64,000 nucleotides of DNA from CAVSRC01 sp963730325 (GTDB lineage Bacteria > Pseudomonadota > Alphaproteobacteria > Rhizobiales > Kaistiaceae). Of this stretch, positions 28,076 to 35,890 are shown in pieces. Within the stretch, counting starts at the first letter, position 1. The number at the start of each line of letters is the position of its first letter. Position numbers and translations under genes: made by a program. The stretch is from the NCBI GenBank assembly GCA_963730325.1, contig CAVSRC010000010.1:1-64000 (forward strand), read 5' to 3'. The notes below the pieces were generated by a model. It was not told where the DNA came from. It did not search any database and worked only from the letters and a program-made list of their open reading frames with translations.

Positions 28076-29179
28076 ATGCTTACCCGTCGTCAGGCGCTGA
28101 TCGGAACCACGCTCACGGCGCTTGCCGCCGCCAGCCGGACGCCGGTCCTCGCCGCCGCAACACCGCAAGATGTCGCCGGCCTCGAACACGTCAAGGTCGA
28201 CCTGGTGAAGCCGCCGCTGGTCCATGCTCACGAGCAGGCGACCACGGCCGCGCCCAAGGTGGTCGAGTTCACCATGCACGTCGTCGAGCAGGAGATCGTC
28301 ATCGACGATGCCGGCACCAAGATGTGGTCCATGGCCTACAATGGCTGGCTCCCCGGCCCGCTGATGGTCGTGCACGAAGGCGACTATCTGCAGCTCACCC
28401 TGGTCAATCCGGCCGGGAACGAGATGCCGCACAATATCGATTTCCACGCCTCCACCGGCGCGCTCGGCGGCGGCGGGCTGACGCTGATCTATCCCGGCGA
28501 GCAGGTGACGCTGCGCTTCAAGGCGACGCGTCCCGGCGTCTTCGTCTATCACTGCGCGCCTCCCGGCATGATCCCGTGGCACGTCGTCTCCGGCATGAAC
28601 GGCGCCGTCATGGTGCTGCCGCGCGACGGCCTCAAGGACGGCGACGGCAGGCCGCTCACCTACGACAAGGTCTACTATGTCGGCGAGAGCGACTTCTACG
28701 TGCCGCGCGACGCCGACGGGAACTACAAGACGTTCGAAAGCCTCGGCGACTCCTATGCCGACACCACCGAGGTGATGCGCAAGCTCATCCCGTCTCACGT
28801 CGTCTTCGAAGGCAAGGTCGGCGCGCTCACCGGCGACAACGCCATGACGGCCAATGTCGGCGAGACGGTGCTCATCATCCATTCCCAGGCCAACCGCGAC
28901 ACCCGCCCGCACCTGATCGGCGGCCATGGCGACCACGTCTGGAACATGGGCAAGTTCGACAATGCACCGCTCAAGGGGCTCGAGACCTGGTTCGTGCCCG
29001 GCGGTTCCGCGGTGGCGGCCATGTACACCTTCCGCCAGCCCGGCATTTACGCCTACGTCAACCACAACCTGATCGAGGCGGCCGAACTCGGCGCCACCGC
29101 CCACTTCAAGGTCGAGGGCAAGTGGGACGACGACCTGATGACCCAGGTCAGCGCCCCCGGGCCGATTGTCGCCAACTGA
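28076..29179 (+). CDS. nirK: Copper-containing nitrite reductase
   Basis: This NirK of 367 residues reduces nitrite to NO in the periplasm. It starts MLTRRQALIGTTLTALAAAS, a twin-arginine-like signal. The copper sites are readable. T1 ligands are H119, C160, H169 and M174 (in MPHNIDFH and HCAPPGMIPWHVVSGMNG), T2 ligands are H124, H159 and H330, and the catalytic Asp is D122. The residue spacing matches Alcaligenes-type NirK exactly. The ATG at 28076 has GAGGA 8 bp upstream. It is followed by nirV and a pseudoazurin gene. Regulation is probably by the divergent Crp/Fnr protein through the box at 27998-28011. Confidence 0.97.
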   Translation: MLTRRQALIGTTLTALAAASRTPVLAAATPQDVAGLEHVKVDLVKPPLVHAHEQATTAAPKVVEFTMHVVEQEIVIDDAGTKMWSMAYNGWLPGPLMVVHEGDYLQLTLVNPAGNEMPHNIDFHASTGALGGGGLTLIYPGEQVTLRFKATRPGVFVYHCAPPGMIPWHVVSGMNGAVMVLPRDGLKDGDGRPLTYDKVYYVGESDFYVPRDADGNYKTFESLGDSYADTTEVMRKLIPSHVVFEGKVGALTGDNAMTANVGETVLIIHSQANRDTRPHLIGGHGDHVWNMGKFDNAPLKGLETWFVPGGSAVAAMYTFRQPGIYAYVNHNLIEAAELGATAHFKVEGKWDDDLMTQVSAPGPIVAN

Positions 29180-29239
29180 GGCGACGCAACCGCGGTCCGT
29201 TCCGGCAACGGGCGGACCGCCGCCATACGGTCGAATCCC

Positions 29240-30100
29240 ATGATTGAACCCATCAGGACATTCGCTTTGGCCGGCTTTGCCGCGCTCGCCATTGCCTCCG
29301 GCCGGGCTCTGCTGCCTTCCACCAACGACACGACCGAGCTGGTCGTCCTGCCGTCGTCGTCGTTCGCCTATCGCGTGGCTGGCGAATTCCTGCGCGACGG
29401 CCAGCCGGTGAACCCGCCGCTGGTTTCGGTCGATTTTGCGCGGCCGGTCGCCATCATGAAGAACCACGTCAGCCGCACCGACTATGAGCGCTGCGTGACC
29501 GCCGGCGCCTGCCGGCCGATCGACGCCGACCTGCCGGAGAATGCCGATACGATTCCCGCCGTCGGCGTCAGCTGGAACGACGCCGTCGCCTATGCGGCCT
29601 GGCTCAGCCGTGAGACCGGGCATCGCTACCGCCTGCCGAGCGACGAGGAATGGGCCTATGCCGCCGCCACCCTGTTCCACGACAACACGGTGGTCGATGA
29701 AAGCGACGCCACCAATCCGGCCAAACGCTGGATCGCCACTTACGAGCGGACGGCGGCGTCCGAGCGGCGCGTCGACAGCCGGCCGCAACCCTTCGGCGCC
29801 TTTGGCATCAACGAAAACGGACTGGCCGACGTGGCCGGCAATGTCTGGGACTGGACAGAGACCTGCTTCACGCGCCACGCGACAAGCCGCGGCGCTTCGC
29901 CGACGGAGACGACAAGCTGCGGCGTGCGCGTCGTCGAAGGCGCGCATCGCACCTACCTCACCGATTTCGTGCGCGATCCCAAGGGCGGCGCCTGCTCGGT
30001 CGGAACGCCGCCGAGCAATCTCGGCATCCGTCTGGTGCGCGACGATGGCGACGGCGTCGTCGCCCGGCTCGCCGGCCTGCTGCGCGCCCTCGCCGGTTGA
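29240..30100 (+). CDS. nirV: NirV-like SUMF1/FGE-sulfatase domain protein
   Basis: The 286-residue exported protein has a SUMF1/FGE-sulfatase domain: PAVGVSWNDAVAYAAWLSRE, YRLPSDEEWAYAAA, GLADVAGNVWDWTETCF and LGIRLVRDDGDG. The N-terminus is hydrophobic (FALAGFAALAIASG). NirV genes sit next to nirK in many denitrifiers. The role is unclear; proposals include a maturation or accessory factor. The start ATG lies 60 bp after nirK, so the two are likely co-transcribed. Confidence 0.88.
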   Translation: MIEPIRTFALAGFAALAIASGRALLPSTNDTTELVVLPSSSFAYRVAGEFLRDGQPVNPPLVSVDFARPVAIMKNHVSRTDYERCVTAGACRPIDADLPENADTIPAVGVSWNDAVAYAAWLSRETGHRYRLPSDEEWAYAAATLFHDNTVVDESDATNPAKRWIATYERTAASERRVDSRPQPFGAFGINENGLADVAGNVWDWTETCFTRHATSRGASPTETTSCGVRVVEGAHRTYLTDFVRDPKGGACSVGTPPSNLGIRLVRDDGDGVVARLAGLLRALAG

Positions 30101-30125
30101 TCGCCGCGCGAAATCCTTCCCGAGC

Positions 30126-30139
30126 TTGCTTGCCGACAA
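30126..30139 (+). promoter_or_regulatory. TTG-N8-CAA box upstream of the pseudoazurin gene
   Basis: TTGCTTGCCGACAA has the same TTG-N8-CAA layout and the same CAAAGAAG right flank as the nirK box. It is centred near 30132.5. A class II arrangement predicts a start near 30174, with TAGTTT at 30162-30167 as the -10 element. It gives the azurin gene a promoter separate from nirK-nirV. Confidence 0.7.
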
Positions 30140-30204
30140 AGAAGCGCGCGCCGGCTCCCGCTAGTTTCAATTCTCGACGGAACACACCAACTGGAGTGCA
30201 TGAC

Positions 30205-30645
30205 ATGAACAGGAAACTCGGCATCGCTGCCGCCCTTGCCGCAGGCGCCATCCTCTTCGCCGGCGCGGCCGGCGCGGCGGAATTCGACGTCAAGATGCTC
30301 AACCGCGGCGCCGACGGTCCCATGGTCTTCGAGCCCAACCTGGTCAAGGCCGCGCCCGGCGACACGGTCCATTTCATCGCCGCCGACAAGGGCCACGACG
30401 TCCTGTCCATCAAGGGCATGGTTCCCGAGGGCGCCGAGCCCTTCGAGGGCAAGCTCAGCCAGGACCTCACCGTCACCTTGACGGTTCCGGGCGTCTACGG
30501 CTTCAAGTGCAAGCCGCACTACGCCATGGGCATGGTCGGCGTCGTCGTCGTCGGCGATCCGGTCAATCTCGATTCCGCCAAGGCGGTGAAGCAGCCTGGC
30601 CGTGCGAAGAAGGTCTTCGCCAAATTGCTGGACGAGGTTCAGTAG
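30205..30645 (+). CDS. Pseudoazurin
   Basis: The 146-residue blue copper protein has a signal peptide (MNRKLGIAAALAAGAILFAG...) and a pseudoazurin fold: FEPNLVKAAPGDTVHFIAAD, DKGHDVLSIKGMVPEGA with the first His ligand, and GVYGFKCKPHYAMGMVGVVV with the Cys, His and Met ligands. It donates electrons to NirK in the periplasm. The ATG has TGGAG upstream. The nirK and azurin leaders share AACACACCAA about 40 bp after each box. It lies 6 bp from the end of a convergent kinase gene. Confidence 0.95.
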   Translation: MNRKLGIAAALAAGAILFAGAAGAAEFDVKMLNRGADGPMVFEPNLVKAAPGDTVHFIAADKGHDVLSIKGMVPEGAEPFEGKLSQDLTVTLTVPGVYGFKCKPHYAMGMVGVVVVGDPVNLDSAKAVKQPGRAKKVFAKLLDEVQ

Positions 30646-30651
30646 CGGTTC

Positions 30652-31551
30652 TCAGCCCCGCGCCATGCGATAGACGGCATAGGCGCGGGCGAAGCGGTCC
30701 ATGTAGTCGGCCGTATAGGCCGGATAGTCGAAGTCGATGGTGGAGTAGATCTCCGAGACCATGCTCCACATCACTTCGCGCAGCAGCGAGGCGCATTTCA
30801 TGGCGTCGAAGCTGGCGGTGAGCCGCTGGTCCGGCTGCCGGCCGTAATAGGTGTGCAGCAGCCATGCTTCCTGGTCGCGGTCGAAGTTGTTGTTCGAGGC
30901 GAGATTGGCGAGGTCGAAGAGCGGCGCGTTGAACCCGCCATAGTCCCAGTCGATCAGCCACAGGCGCTCGCCGTCGTCGATGAAGTTGCCGGGCAGCAGG
31001 TCGTTATGGGCGAAAACGAAGTCCACCGGCCCGACTGCCAGCTCCAGCCCCTCGGCGATGTCGGCGAGTTCGGCCAGCCGCGAGCGGTGGCGGCTGCCGG
31101 CCTCGTCGAGGGTGCGCGCATAGTCGCGGATCGTGTGAAACACCCAGAAGGCCAGGATTGGCCCGCGGATATGGCGCGGTATCTCGCGATGCACGCGCTT
31201 GACCAGCGCCACGACCTTGGCCAGCCGGACGGGGTCGCGGATGTCCTCGGCGGTGCAGGTCATGCCTTCGATGAAGCGCATGATCATCACGCCCGGCTCG
31301 GCATGGACCAGTTCCGGCGAGATGCCGGCGGCATGCGCGGCGACGGTCGCCGCCCGTTCGTTGAAACGCAGGATGTGATGCACGGCGATGTCGTCGCCAA
31401 CCCGCACGAAGTAGCTCTTGCCGCCGTCCTCGACGCGATAGTTGATGTTGGTGATGCCGCCGTAGACGCGCTCCGGCGCCACCGGCTCCTGCCAGAAGGA
31501 GAGGGCCTTCACACGCTTCAGTGCGCTTGCTTCGGTGGTTGTTCGGCTCAT
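30652..31551 (-). CDS. Choline/ethanolamine-kinase-like phosphotransferase
   Basis: The 299-residue kinase-fold protein belongs to the choline kinase/aminoglycoside phosphotransferase superfamily. It has the catalytic-loop motif FVFAHNDLLPGNFIDDGERL (HxDxxxxN) and the metal-binding LWLIDWDYGGFNAPLFDLAN (DxD). MSRTTTEASALKRVKAL starts at 31551. Choline-kinase-like proteins of this group occur in Hyphomicrobiales and may phosphorylate choline, thiamine or a related alcohol. The substrate is not determined. It is divergent from the CDGSH protein across a 253-bp gap where I see no clear signal. Confidence 0.85.
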   Translation of the reverse strand: MSRTTTEASALKRVKALSFWQEPVAPERVYGGITNINYRVEDGGKSYFVRVGDDIAVHHILRFNERAATVAAHAAGISPELVHAEPGVMIMRFIEGMTCTAEDIRDPVRLAKVVALVKRVHREIPRHIRGPILAFWVFHTIRDYARTLDEAGSRHRSRLAELADIAEGLELAVGPVDFVFAHNDLLPGNFIDDGERLWLIDWDYGGFNAPLFDLANLASNNNFDRDQEAWLLHTYYGRQPDQRLTASFDAMKCASLLREVMWSMVSEIYSTIDFDYPAYTADYMDRFARAYAVYRMARG

Positions 31552-31804
31552 GCCGCGGTCATCGTGAAAGGTACGGTCCAACTGAGCTGCGGGAGAATTG
31601 GTGGCGAGGTGCATCGAGCGTAACAGTCTTGCAGCGGATAGCCGGGATATTCAACAAGGGCACGGGCCGGGACTATTGAGCCGGCGAACTGGCGACACAT
31701 TTACGCGACACGCTGGCCGGGCGCTGTGACCGGGGCCACACGTCCGGCAGGGTCGCTTCACCCCGCCGCCTGTGCCAAGATCGGCAGGCGCGGGAGGGGA
31801 AGAA

Positions 31805-33757
31805 ATGGCGCAAGAAGAACCGAAGATCCGCATCGAGACCCGTGAGGAGCTGATCTATCTGCTCGCCGAGGCCTCGGCGATCGAGCACAATCTGATGTGC
31901 TGCTACCTCTACGCCGCCTGGAGCCTCAAGCGCGGCGAGCGCGACGGGCTGACGGCGGAACAGGCAGCCGCCGTCAAGCGCTGGCGCCAGGCGATCACCT
32001 CGGTCGCCATCGAGGAGATGACGCATCTGACGCTGGCCAGCAATCTGCTGGTCTCGATCGGCGCCGGCCCCCATCTGTCGCGGCCGAACTTCCCGGTTCC
32101 GGCCGGCTATCATCCCTCCGGCGTCGTCGTCGAACTCGCCGGCTTCTCGCACGGCGTGCTCGATCACTTCATCTTTCTCGAGCGGCCCGAGGGCAAGGAG
32201 GTCAGCGACTCCTCGGAGTTCGTCCACCCCGCCGACTATCACCGCACCATGCCCAAGGGCCGGCTGATGCCGAGCGCCCAGGACTACGGCACCGTCGGCC
32301 ATCTCTATCGCGGCATCCGCCACGGCTGCGACGTGCTCGCCCATCACATCGGCGAGGCAGCGCTGTTCTGCGGCGATCCCGCCTCGCAGGTCGGGCCCGG
32401 CGACGCCGGCCTGCCGGGTTTGAGCGTCATCACCGACCTGAAGAGCGCCGAGGATGCGATCGAGACGATCATCGAGCAGGGCGAGGGCGCGCCCAGCCAC
32501 AGCGAGAACAGCCACTACAACCGCTTCCTCAAGGTGCGCGAGGAATACGAGGCCTTCCTCGCCGCCGACCCCGATTTCGCGCCGGCCTTCCCGGTGGCCC
32601 ACAACCCGACCATGCGGCCGCCGCTCGACAAGGCGGACCGGGTCCATGTCAACAGCCACGAGGCGGCGCCGGTCCTCGACCTCGCCAATTCCATCTACGG
32701 CCACATGCTGCGCTGTCTGGTGCAGGCCTTCGGGCGCGGCGCCGACGATGCGGAGGGCAAGCGCTTCTTCGTCGACATGGCCATCGACCTGATGGAGCAC
32801 CTGCCGCCCATCGGCTCCTATCTGGCGAGCCTGCCGGCCAACCATGCCCACGCCGGCGTCAATGCCGGCGTCACCTTCACCACGCTGCGCGACATGGCGC
32901 GTCTGCCGCGCGGGGCGGCCGAGAAGCGCATGATGGCCGAGCGCGTGGCGGAGATCGCCAAGCATGCCCGCCACGTCTTCCCCGCCGGTCACGAGCTTGC
33001 CGGCACTGCCGATACGCTCGACAAGCTGGTCGCCCGCTTCGGCGTCCAGAACCTCAAGACCGTTGGCGCCGAGCATCCCCAGCCGCCGCCGGCCAAGGCC
33101 GACGACCAGCCGGCCAGCGGCGGCGAATGCGAGATCGCCCGCGGCCGCGATATCGACATCAGCTTCGACGGCGTGCGCTGTATCCATGCGCGCTTCTGCG
33201 TGCTCGGCGCGCCGACCGTGTTCAAGGCCAACACGCCGGGGGCATGGATCTTTCCCGACACGATGGCAACGGAAGCGCTGGTGCGTGTCGCCCACAATTG
33301 CCCGTCAGGCGCCATCACCTACAGCCGCAAGGACGGCGGATCGGCGGAAGCGCCACCGCCGGTCAATCTCCTGCGGCTGCGCGAGAACGGCCCCTACGCC
33401 TTTCACGGGCCGCTGACCATCGACGGCGCCGACATCGGCTATCGCGCCACGCTCTGCCGCTGCGGCGCGTCGAAAAACAAGCCGTTCTGCGACGGCTCGC
33501 ACAAGACTCTCCCCTTCACGGCGACCGGCGAGCCGGAGACGCGCGAATCGGAACCGCTGGCTGTCCGCGACGGGCCGCTGGCGATCGCCCCGCAGACGGA
33601 CGGACCGCTTCAGGTCTCGGGCAATCTCGAGATCGTCAGCGGCACCGGCCGCACCGTCGACCGGGTGACGCGGGTGCGGCTTTGCCGTTGCGGCGGCTCG
33701 CGCAACAAGCCGTTCTGCGACAACACCCACCTGCGCATCGGGTTCAAGTCGACCTGA
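31805..33757 (+). CDS. Ferritin-like, divergent-ferredoxin and double-CDGSH protein
   Basis: The 650-residue protein has three modules. An N-terminal ferritin-like domain of the VioB/iminophenyl-pyruvate-dimer-synthase type (PF12902-like; ASAIEHNLMCCYLYAAWSL, VAIEEMTHLTLASNLL) runs to about residue 430. Residues 440-510 look like a divergent Fer4_19 domain (RCIHARFCVLGAP, ALVRVAHNCPSGAITYSR). Two CDGSH-type iron-sulfur motifs follow at C551 (CRCGASKNKPFCDGSH) and C627 (CRCGGSRNKPFCDNTH, where GS becomes NT). CDGSH proteins bind a redox-active [2Fe-2S] cluster with three Cys and one His. The combination suggests an electron-transfer or oxidase/desaturase chain. GGGAGGGG precedes the ATG at 31805. 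No pathway neighbours help. Confidence 0.87.
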   Translation: MAQEEPKIRIETREELIYLLAEASAIEHNLMCCYLYAAWSLKRGERDGLTAEQAAAVKRWRQAITSVAIEEMTHLTLASNLLVSIGAGPHLSRPNFPVPAGYHPSGVVVELAGFSHGVLDHFIFLERPEGKEVSDSSEFVHPADYHRTMPKGRLMPSAQDYGTVGHLYRGIRHGCDVLAHHIGEAALFCGDPASQVGPGDAGLPGLSVITDLKSAEDAIETIIEQGEGAPSHSENSHYNRFLKVREEYEAFLAADPDFAPAFPVAHNPTMRPPLDKADRVHVNSHEAAPVLDLANSIYGHMLRCLVQAFGRGADDAEGKRFFVDMAIDLMEHLPPIGSYLASLPANHAHAGVNAGVTFTTLRDMARLPRGAAEKRMMAERVAEIAKHARHVFPAGHELAGTADTLDKLVARFGVQNLKTVGAEHPQPPPAKADDQPASGGECEIARGRDIDISFDGVRCIHARFCVLGAPTVFKANTPGAWIFPDTMATEALVRVAHNCPSGAITYSRKDGGSAEAPPPVNLLRLRENGPYAFHGPLTIDGADIGYRATLCRCGASKNKPFCDGSHKTLPFTATGEPETRESEPLAVRDGPLAIAPQTDGPLQVSGNLEIVSGTGRTVDRVTRVRLCRCGGSRNKPFCDNTHLRIGFKST

Positions 33758-33784
33758 CCGGCGCTCGCGGGCGCGCCGCCCGGG

Positions 33785-34306
33785 TCAGGCCGCAGGCGGC
33801 GCTTCGTCGTCCCGGTGGCTCACCTTGCCGATCTCGTGCAGCCGGTGGTGCAGGCTGACATCGTCGAGATGCGGCAGATTGACGAAGATGCCGATGCGCG
33901 TCGCCAGCATCCGGTAGGCGTCGTCGAAGGCGAGTTGAACCTCGGCCGGCGTGCCGGTCGCGGCCGCCGGGTCGGGAACGCCCCAATGGGCCGTGGCCGG
34001 ACGGCCGGGCCAGATCGGGCAGGTTTCGCCGGCCGCGTCGTCGCAGACCGTGAAGATGAAATCCATCTCCGGTGCGTCCGGCCCGGCGAACTCGTCCCAG
34101 CTCTTCGAGCGGAGGCCGCCGACGTCGTAGCCGAGATTCGCGAGCAGGCTGGCGGCGTGCGGATTGACCGTGCCGCCCGGATGGCTGCCCGCCGAATAGG
34201 CCTTGAAGCGGCCCTTGCCCTCGCGATTGAGGATCGCCTCGGCCATGATCGAGCGGGCCGAATTGCCGGTGCAAATGAACAGAACGTTGTAGGCCTCGTC
34301 GCTCAC
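33785..34306 (-). CDS. arsC: Arsenate reductase (LMW-phosphatase type)
   Basis: The 173-residue protein has the phosphatase-loop VLFICTGNSARSIMAEA (C-x5-R) and two more cysteines in FTVCDDAAGETCPIWPG, the relay pair of thioredoxin-coupled ArsC. The general acid region is HWGVPDPA. It reduces arsenate to arsenite. The C-terminal tail is long and charged. No ars operon partner (arsB, arsR, acr3) is adjacent, so an alternative role as a protein phosphatase is possible. Confidence 0.85.
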   Translation of the reverse strand: MSDEAYNVLFICTGNSARSIMAEAILNREGKGRFKAYSAGSHPGGTVNPHAASLLANLGYDVGGLRSKSWDEFAGPDAPEMDFIFTVCDDAAGETCPIWPGRPATAHWGVPDPAAATGTPAEVQLAFDDAYRMLATRIGIFVNLPHLDDVSLHHRLHEIGKVSHRDDEAPPAA

Positions 34307-34586
34307 TGCGCACCCCTCCGGCTGAGTTTGACCGGCGGTTTTTCGCCGCCTGGCATGACAGTGATGTGACGGCGGCGCCCGGCGCCGACGCCGGATTGCC
34401 GTGCCCCGGCTGCAAACATGCAGGACAGCCGTAACGCGCCCGTGAGCGGGTTTTTACTCTGGCAAACGGTTATTTGAGAGCAATATTACTCAGATCAACG
34501 GGTATTGAATAGACTTTCCGCCCAGAAACACAAGATAACACGGGCATGGATTCATCGAAAACACACACGCACAATGGAGGTGTAAC

Positions 34587-34964
34587 TTGAAGAAGATCCT
34601 GTTGGCATCCGTCTTCACCGGTTTGATGGCGTTCCCCGCTTTTGCCCAGATGGCCGAGGACACGACCTGCAAAGACTTCATGGCCATGAACGCGGACGCC
34701 CAGATGAAGGCGATCGGCGACATGTCCGGCGACGGCATGATGGCCGATGACATGGCCTCCGGCGACAACATGGCTGGCGACAACATGGCTGGCGACAACA
34801 TGGCCTCCGGTGACAATATGGCCGGCGATGACATGGCCAAGGACAACATGGCCGGCGACGGCATGATGGCCGAAGGCCCCTCGGTCGAGGCGGTCGCCGC
34901 GGCTTGCGCCGGCAAGCCCGACATGATGCTCAACGACGCCATGATGGCGGCCGGGTCCCACTGA
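34587..34964 (+). CDS. Periplasmic methionine-rich repeat protein (MrpX-like)
   Basis: The 125-residue protein starts MKKILLASVFTGLMAFPAFA, a clear signal peptide. About 20 of the roughly 105 mature residues are Met. The flanks look like an HdeA-type small chaperone (TCKDFMAMNADAQ and SVEAVAAACAGKPDMMLNDA, each with one Cys). Between them is a repeat of MAGDN/MASGDN units. The start is a TTG at 34587 with GGAGG ahead of it. It is followed by a cytochrome b561 and an MsrP-like enzyme, the arrangement of the Azospira mrpX-yedZ1-yedY1 hypochlorite-scavenging system, in which a Met-rich peptide is the sacrificial target that YedY1 reduces. Homology to MrpX is not established by sequence here. Confidence 0.75.
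   Translation: MKKILLASVFTGLMAFPAFAQMAEDTTCKDFMAMNADAQMKAIGDMSGDGMMADDMASGDNMAGDNMAGDNMASGDNMAGDDMAKDNMAGDGMMAEGPSVEAVAAACAGKPDMMLNDAMMAAGSH
34730..34866 (+). repeat. In-frame tandem repeat encoding MAGDN/MASGDN units
   Basis: Units of 15 or 18 bp, such as GACAACATGGCTGGC (two exact copies in a row near 34775-34804), encode Met-Ala-Gly-Asp-Asn pentapeptides or Met-Ala-Ser-Gly-Asp-Asn. The number of units could change by slippage without altering the frame. Confidence 0.85.
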
Positions 34965-34988
34965 GGCTGCGGCAAATCGAGGAGGCAG

Positions 34989-35013
34989 AGGGAGGCCGTT
35001 CCCGCGCCTCCCT
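34989..35013 (+). other. Hairpin between the Met-rich gene and the cytochrome gene
   Basis: AGGGAGGC (34989-34996) pairs with GCCTCCCT (35006-35013) over a 9-nt loop. It lies in the 68-bp gap between the two genes. Such stems often protect an upstream mRNA or reduce read-through, which would let the Met-rich protein be made in excess over the enzymes. No T run follows. Confidence 0.5.
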
Positions 35014-35032
35014 CCGCCAACCAGACTGACGG

Positions 35033-35890
35033 ATGACAATCATGTCCGATGCGCCTTTGGAAGATGCCGCCACCGCTCCCCCGCCCGCGGGCGGGACACT
35101 GGTCTACCGCCACCGGATTTCCACCCGTCTCTGGCACTGGACCAATGCGCTGGTGCTGCTCGTCATGCTGATGAGCGGTCTGATGATCTTCAATGCCCAT
35201 CCCCGCCTCTATTGGGGGCCATACGGCGCCAACATGGACACGCCGTGGCTGCAGATCGGCAGCGACGGCGGGCACGGCTATCTCAGGATCGGCGCGCTGA
35301 CACTGGATACGACCGGCGTGCTCGGTCAGTGGCAGGACCAGAACGGACAGACGCGGAATCGGGCCTTCCCCTATTGGGCGACGATTCCCTCCAACTACAA
35401 TCTCGCTCTGTCGCGCCTCTGGCACCTGACCTTTGCCTGGTTTTTCGCCGGCGGCATCCTGCTCTATGTCGTGTGGAGCGTGGTCAACGGGCATCTCAGA
35501 CGCGACCTCGCGCCCCGCCCGGCGGAGCTCACGCCGCGCCACCTCATCGACGAGGTCAAGCATCACGCGACGCTGAACTTCCCCAAGGGCGAGGCGGCGC
35601 GCAACTACAACACCCTGCAGAAGCTCTCCTATATCGCGGTGCTCATCGTATTGATCCCGCTGATGGTGCTCACCGGGCTCACCATGTCGCCGACGATGAA
35701 CAGCGCCTGGCCGTGGCTGCTCGATCTTTTCGGCGGCCGCCAGTCGGCCCGCTCGATTCATTTCATCGTCGCCGTCCTGCTCGTCCTCTTCTTCCTCGTT
35801 CACATCCTGATGGTGATCCTCGCCGGGCCGATCAACGAGGTGCGTTCGATGATCACCGGCCGCTACCGTCTGCCGAAGGAAAAGACATGA
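35033..35890 (+). CDS. Cytochrome b561-type membrane subunit (YedZ1-like)
   Basis: The 285-residue protein has four or five hydrophobic segments typical of a b561/Ni-hydrogenase cytochrome b domain, with heme-ligand histidines in RISTRLWHWTNALVLL, SRLWHLTFAWFFAGG and RSIHFIVAVLLVLFFLVHIL. The soluble loop contains TLDTTGVLGQWQDQNGQTRN. It would pass electrons from quinol to the molybdoenzyme encoded next, whose start overlaps its stop (ATGA). ATG at 35033 or 35042 is possible. Together with the Met-rich gene it forms an apparent three-gene operon. Confidence 0.9.
   Translation: MTIMSDAPLEDAATAPPPAGGTLVYRHRISTRLWHWTNALVLLVMLMSGLMIFNAHPRLYWGPYGANMDTPWLQIGSDGGHGYLRIGALTLDTTGVLGQWQDQNGQTRNRAFPYWATIPSNYNLALSRLWHLTFAWFFAGGILLYVVWSVVNGHLRRDLAPRPAELTPRHLIDEVKHHATLNFPKGEAARNYNTLQKLSYIAVLIVLIPLMVLTGLTMSPTMNSAWPWLLDLFGGRQSARSIHFIVAVLLVLFFLVHILMVILAGPINEVRSMITGRYRLPKEKT

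Noticed and set aside
27950..30139. Long minus-strand frame opposite nirK and nirV
   Set aside because: It is antisense to certain genes and has shadow composition.
33785..34306. Full arsenic resistance operon
   Set aside because: Only the ArsC-like gene is present; no ArsR, ArsB or Acr3 is adjacent.
34437..34455. Terminator CCCG-TGAG-CGGG-TTTTT
   Set aside because: The stem is only 4 bp and no plus-strand gene lies upstream to terminate; it may be chance.
34730..34866. Possible CRISPR array
   Set aside because: The units are contiguous, in frame and without spacers; they are a coding tandem repeat.
34470..35039. Minus-strand frame with His/Val repeats
   Set aside because: The repeats are the reverse reading of the MAGDN repeat; the plus strand has the signal peptide and ribosome site.
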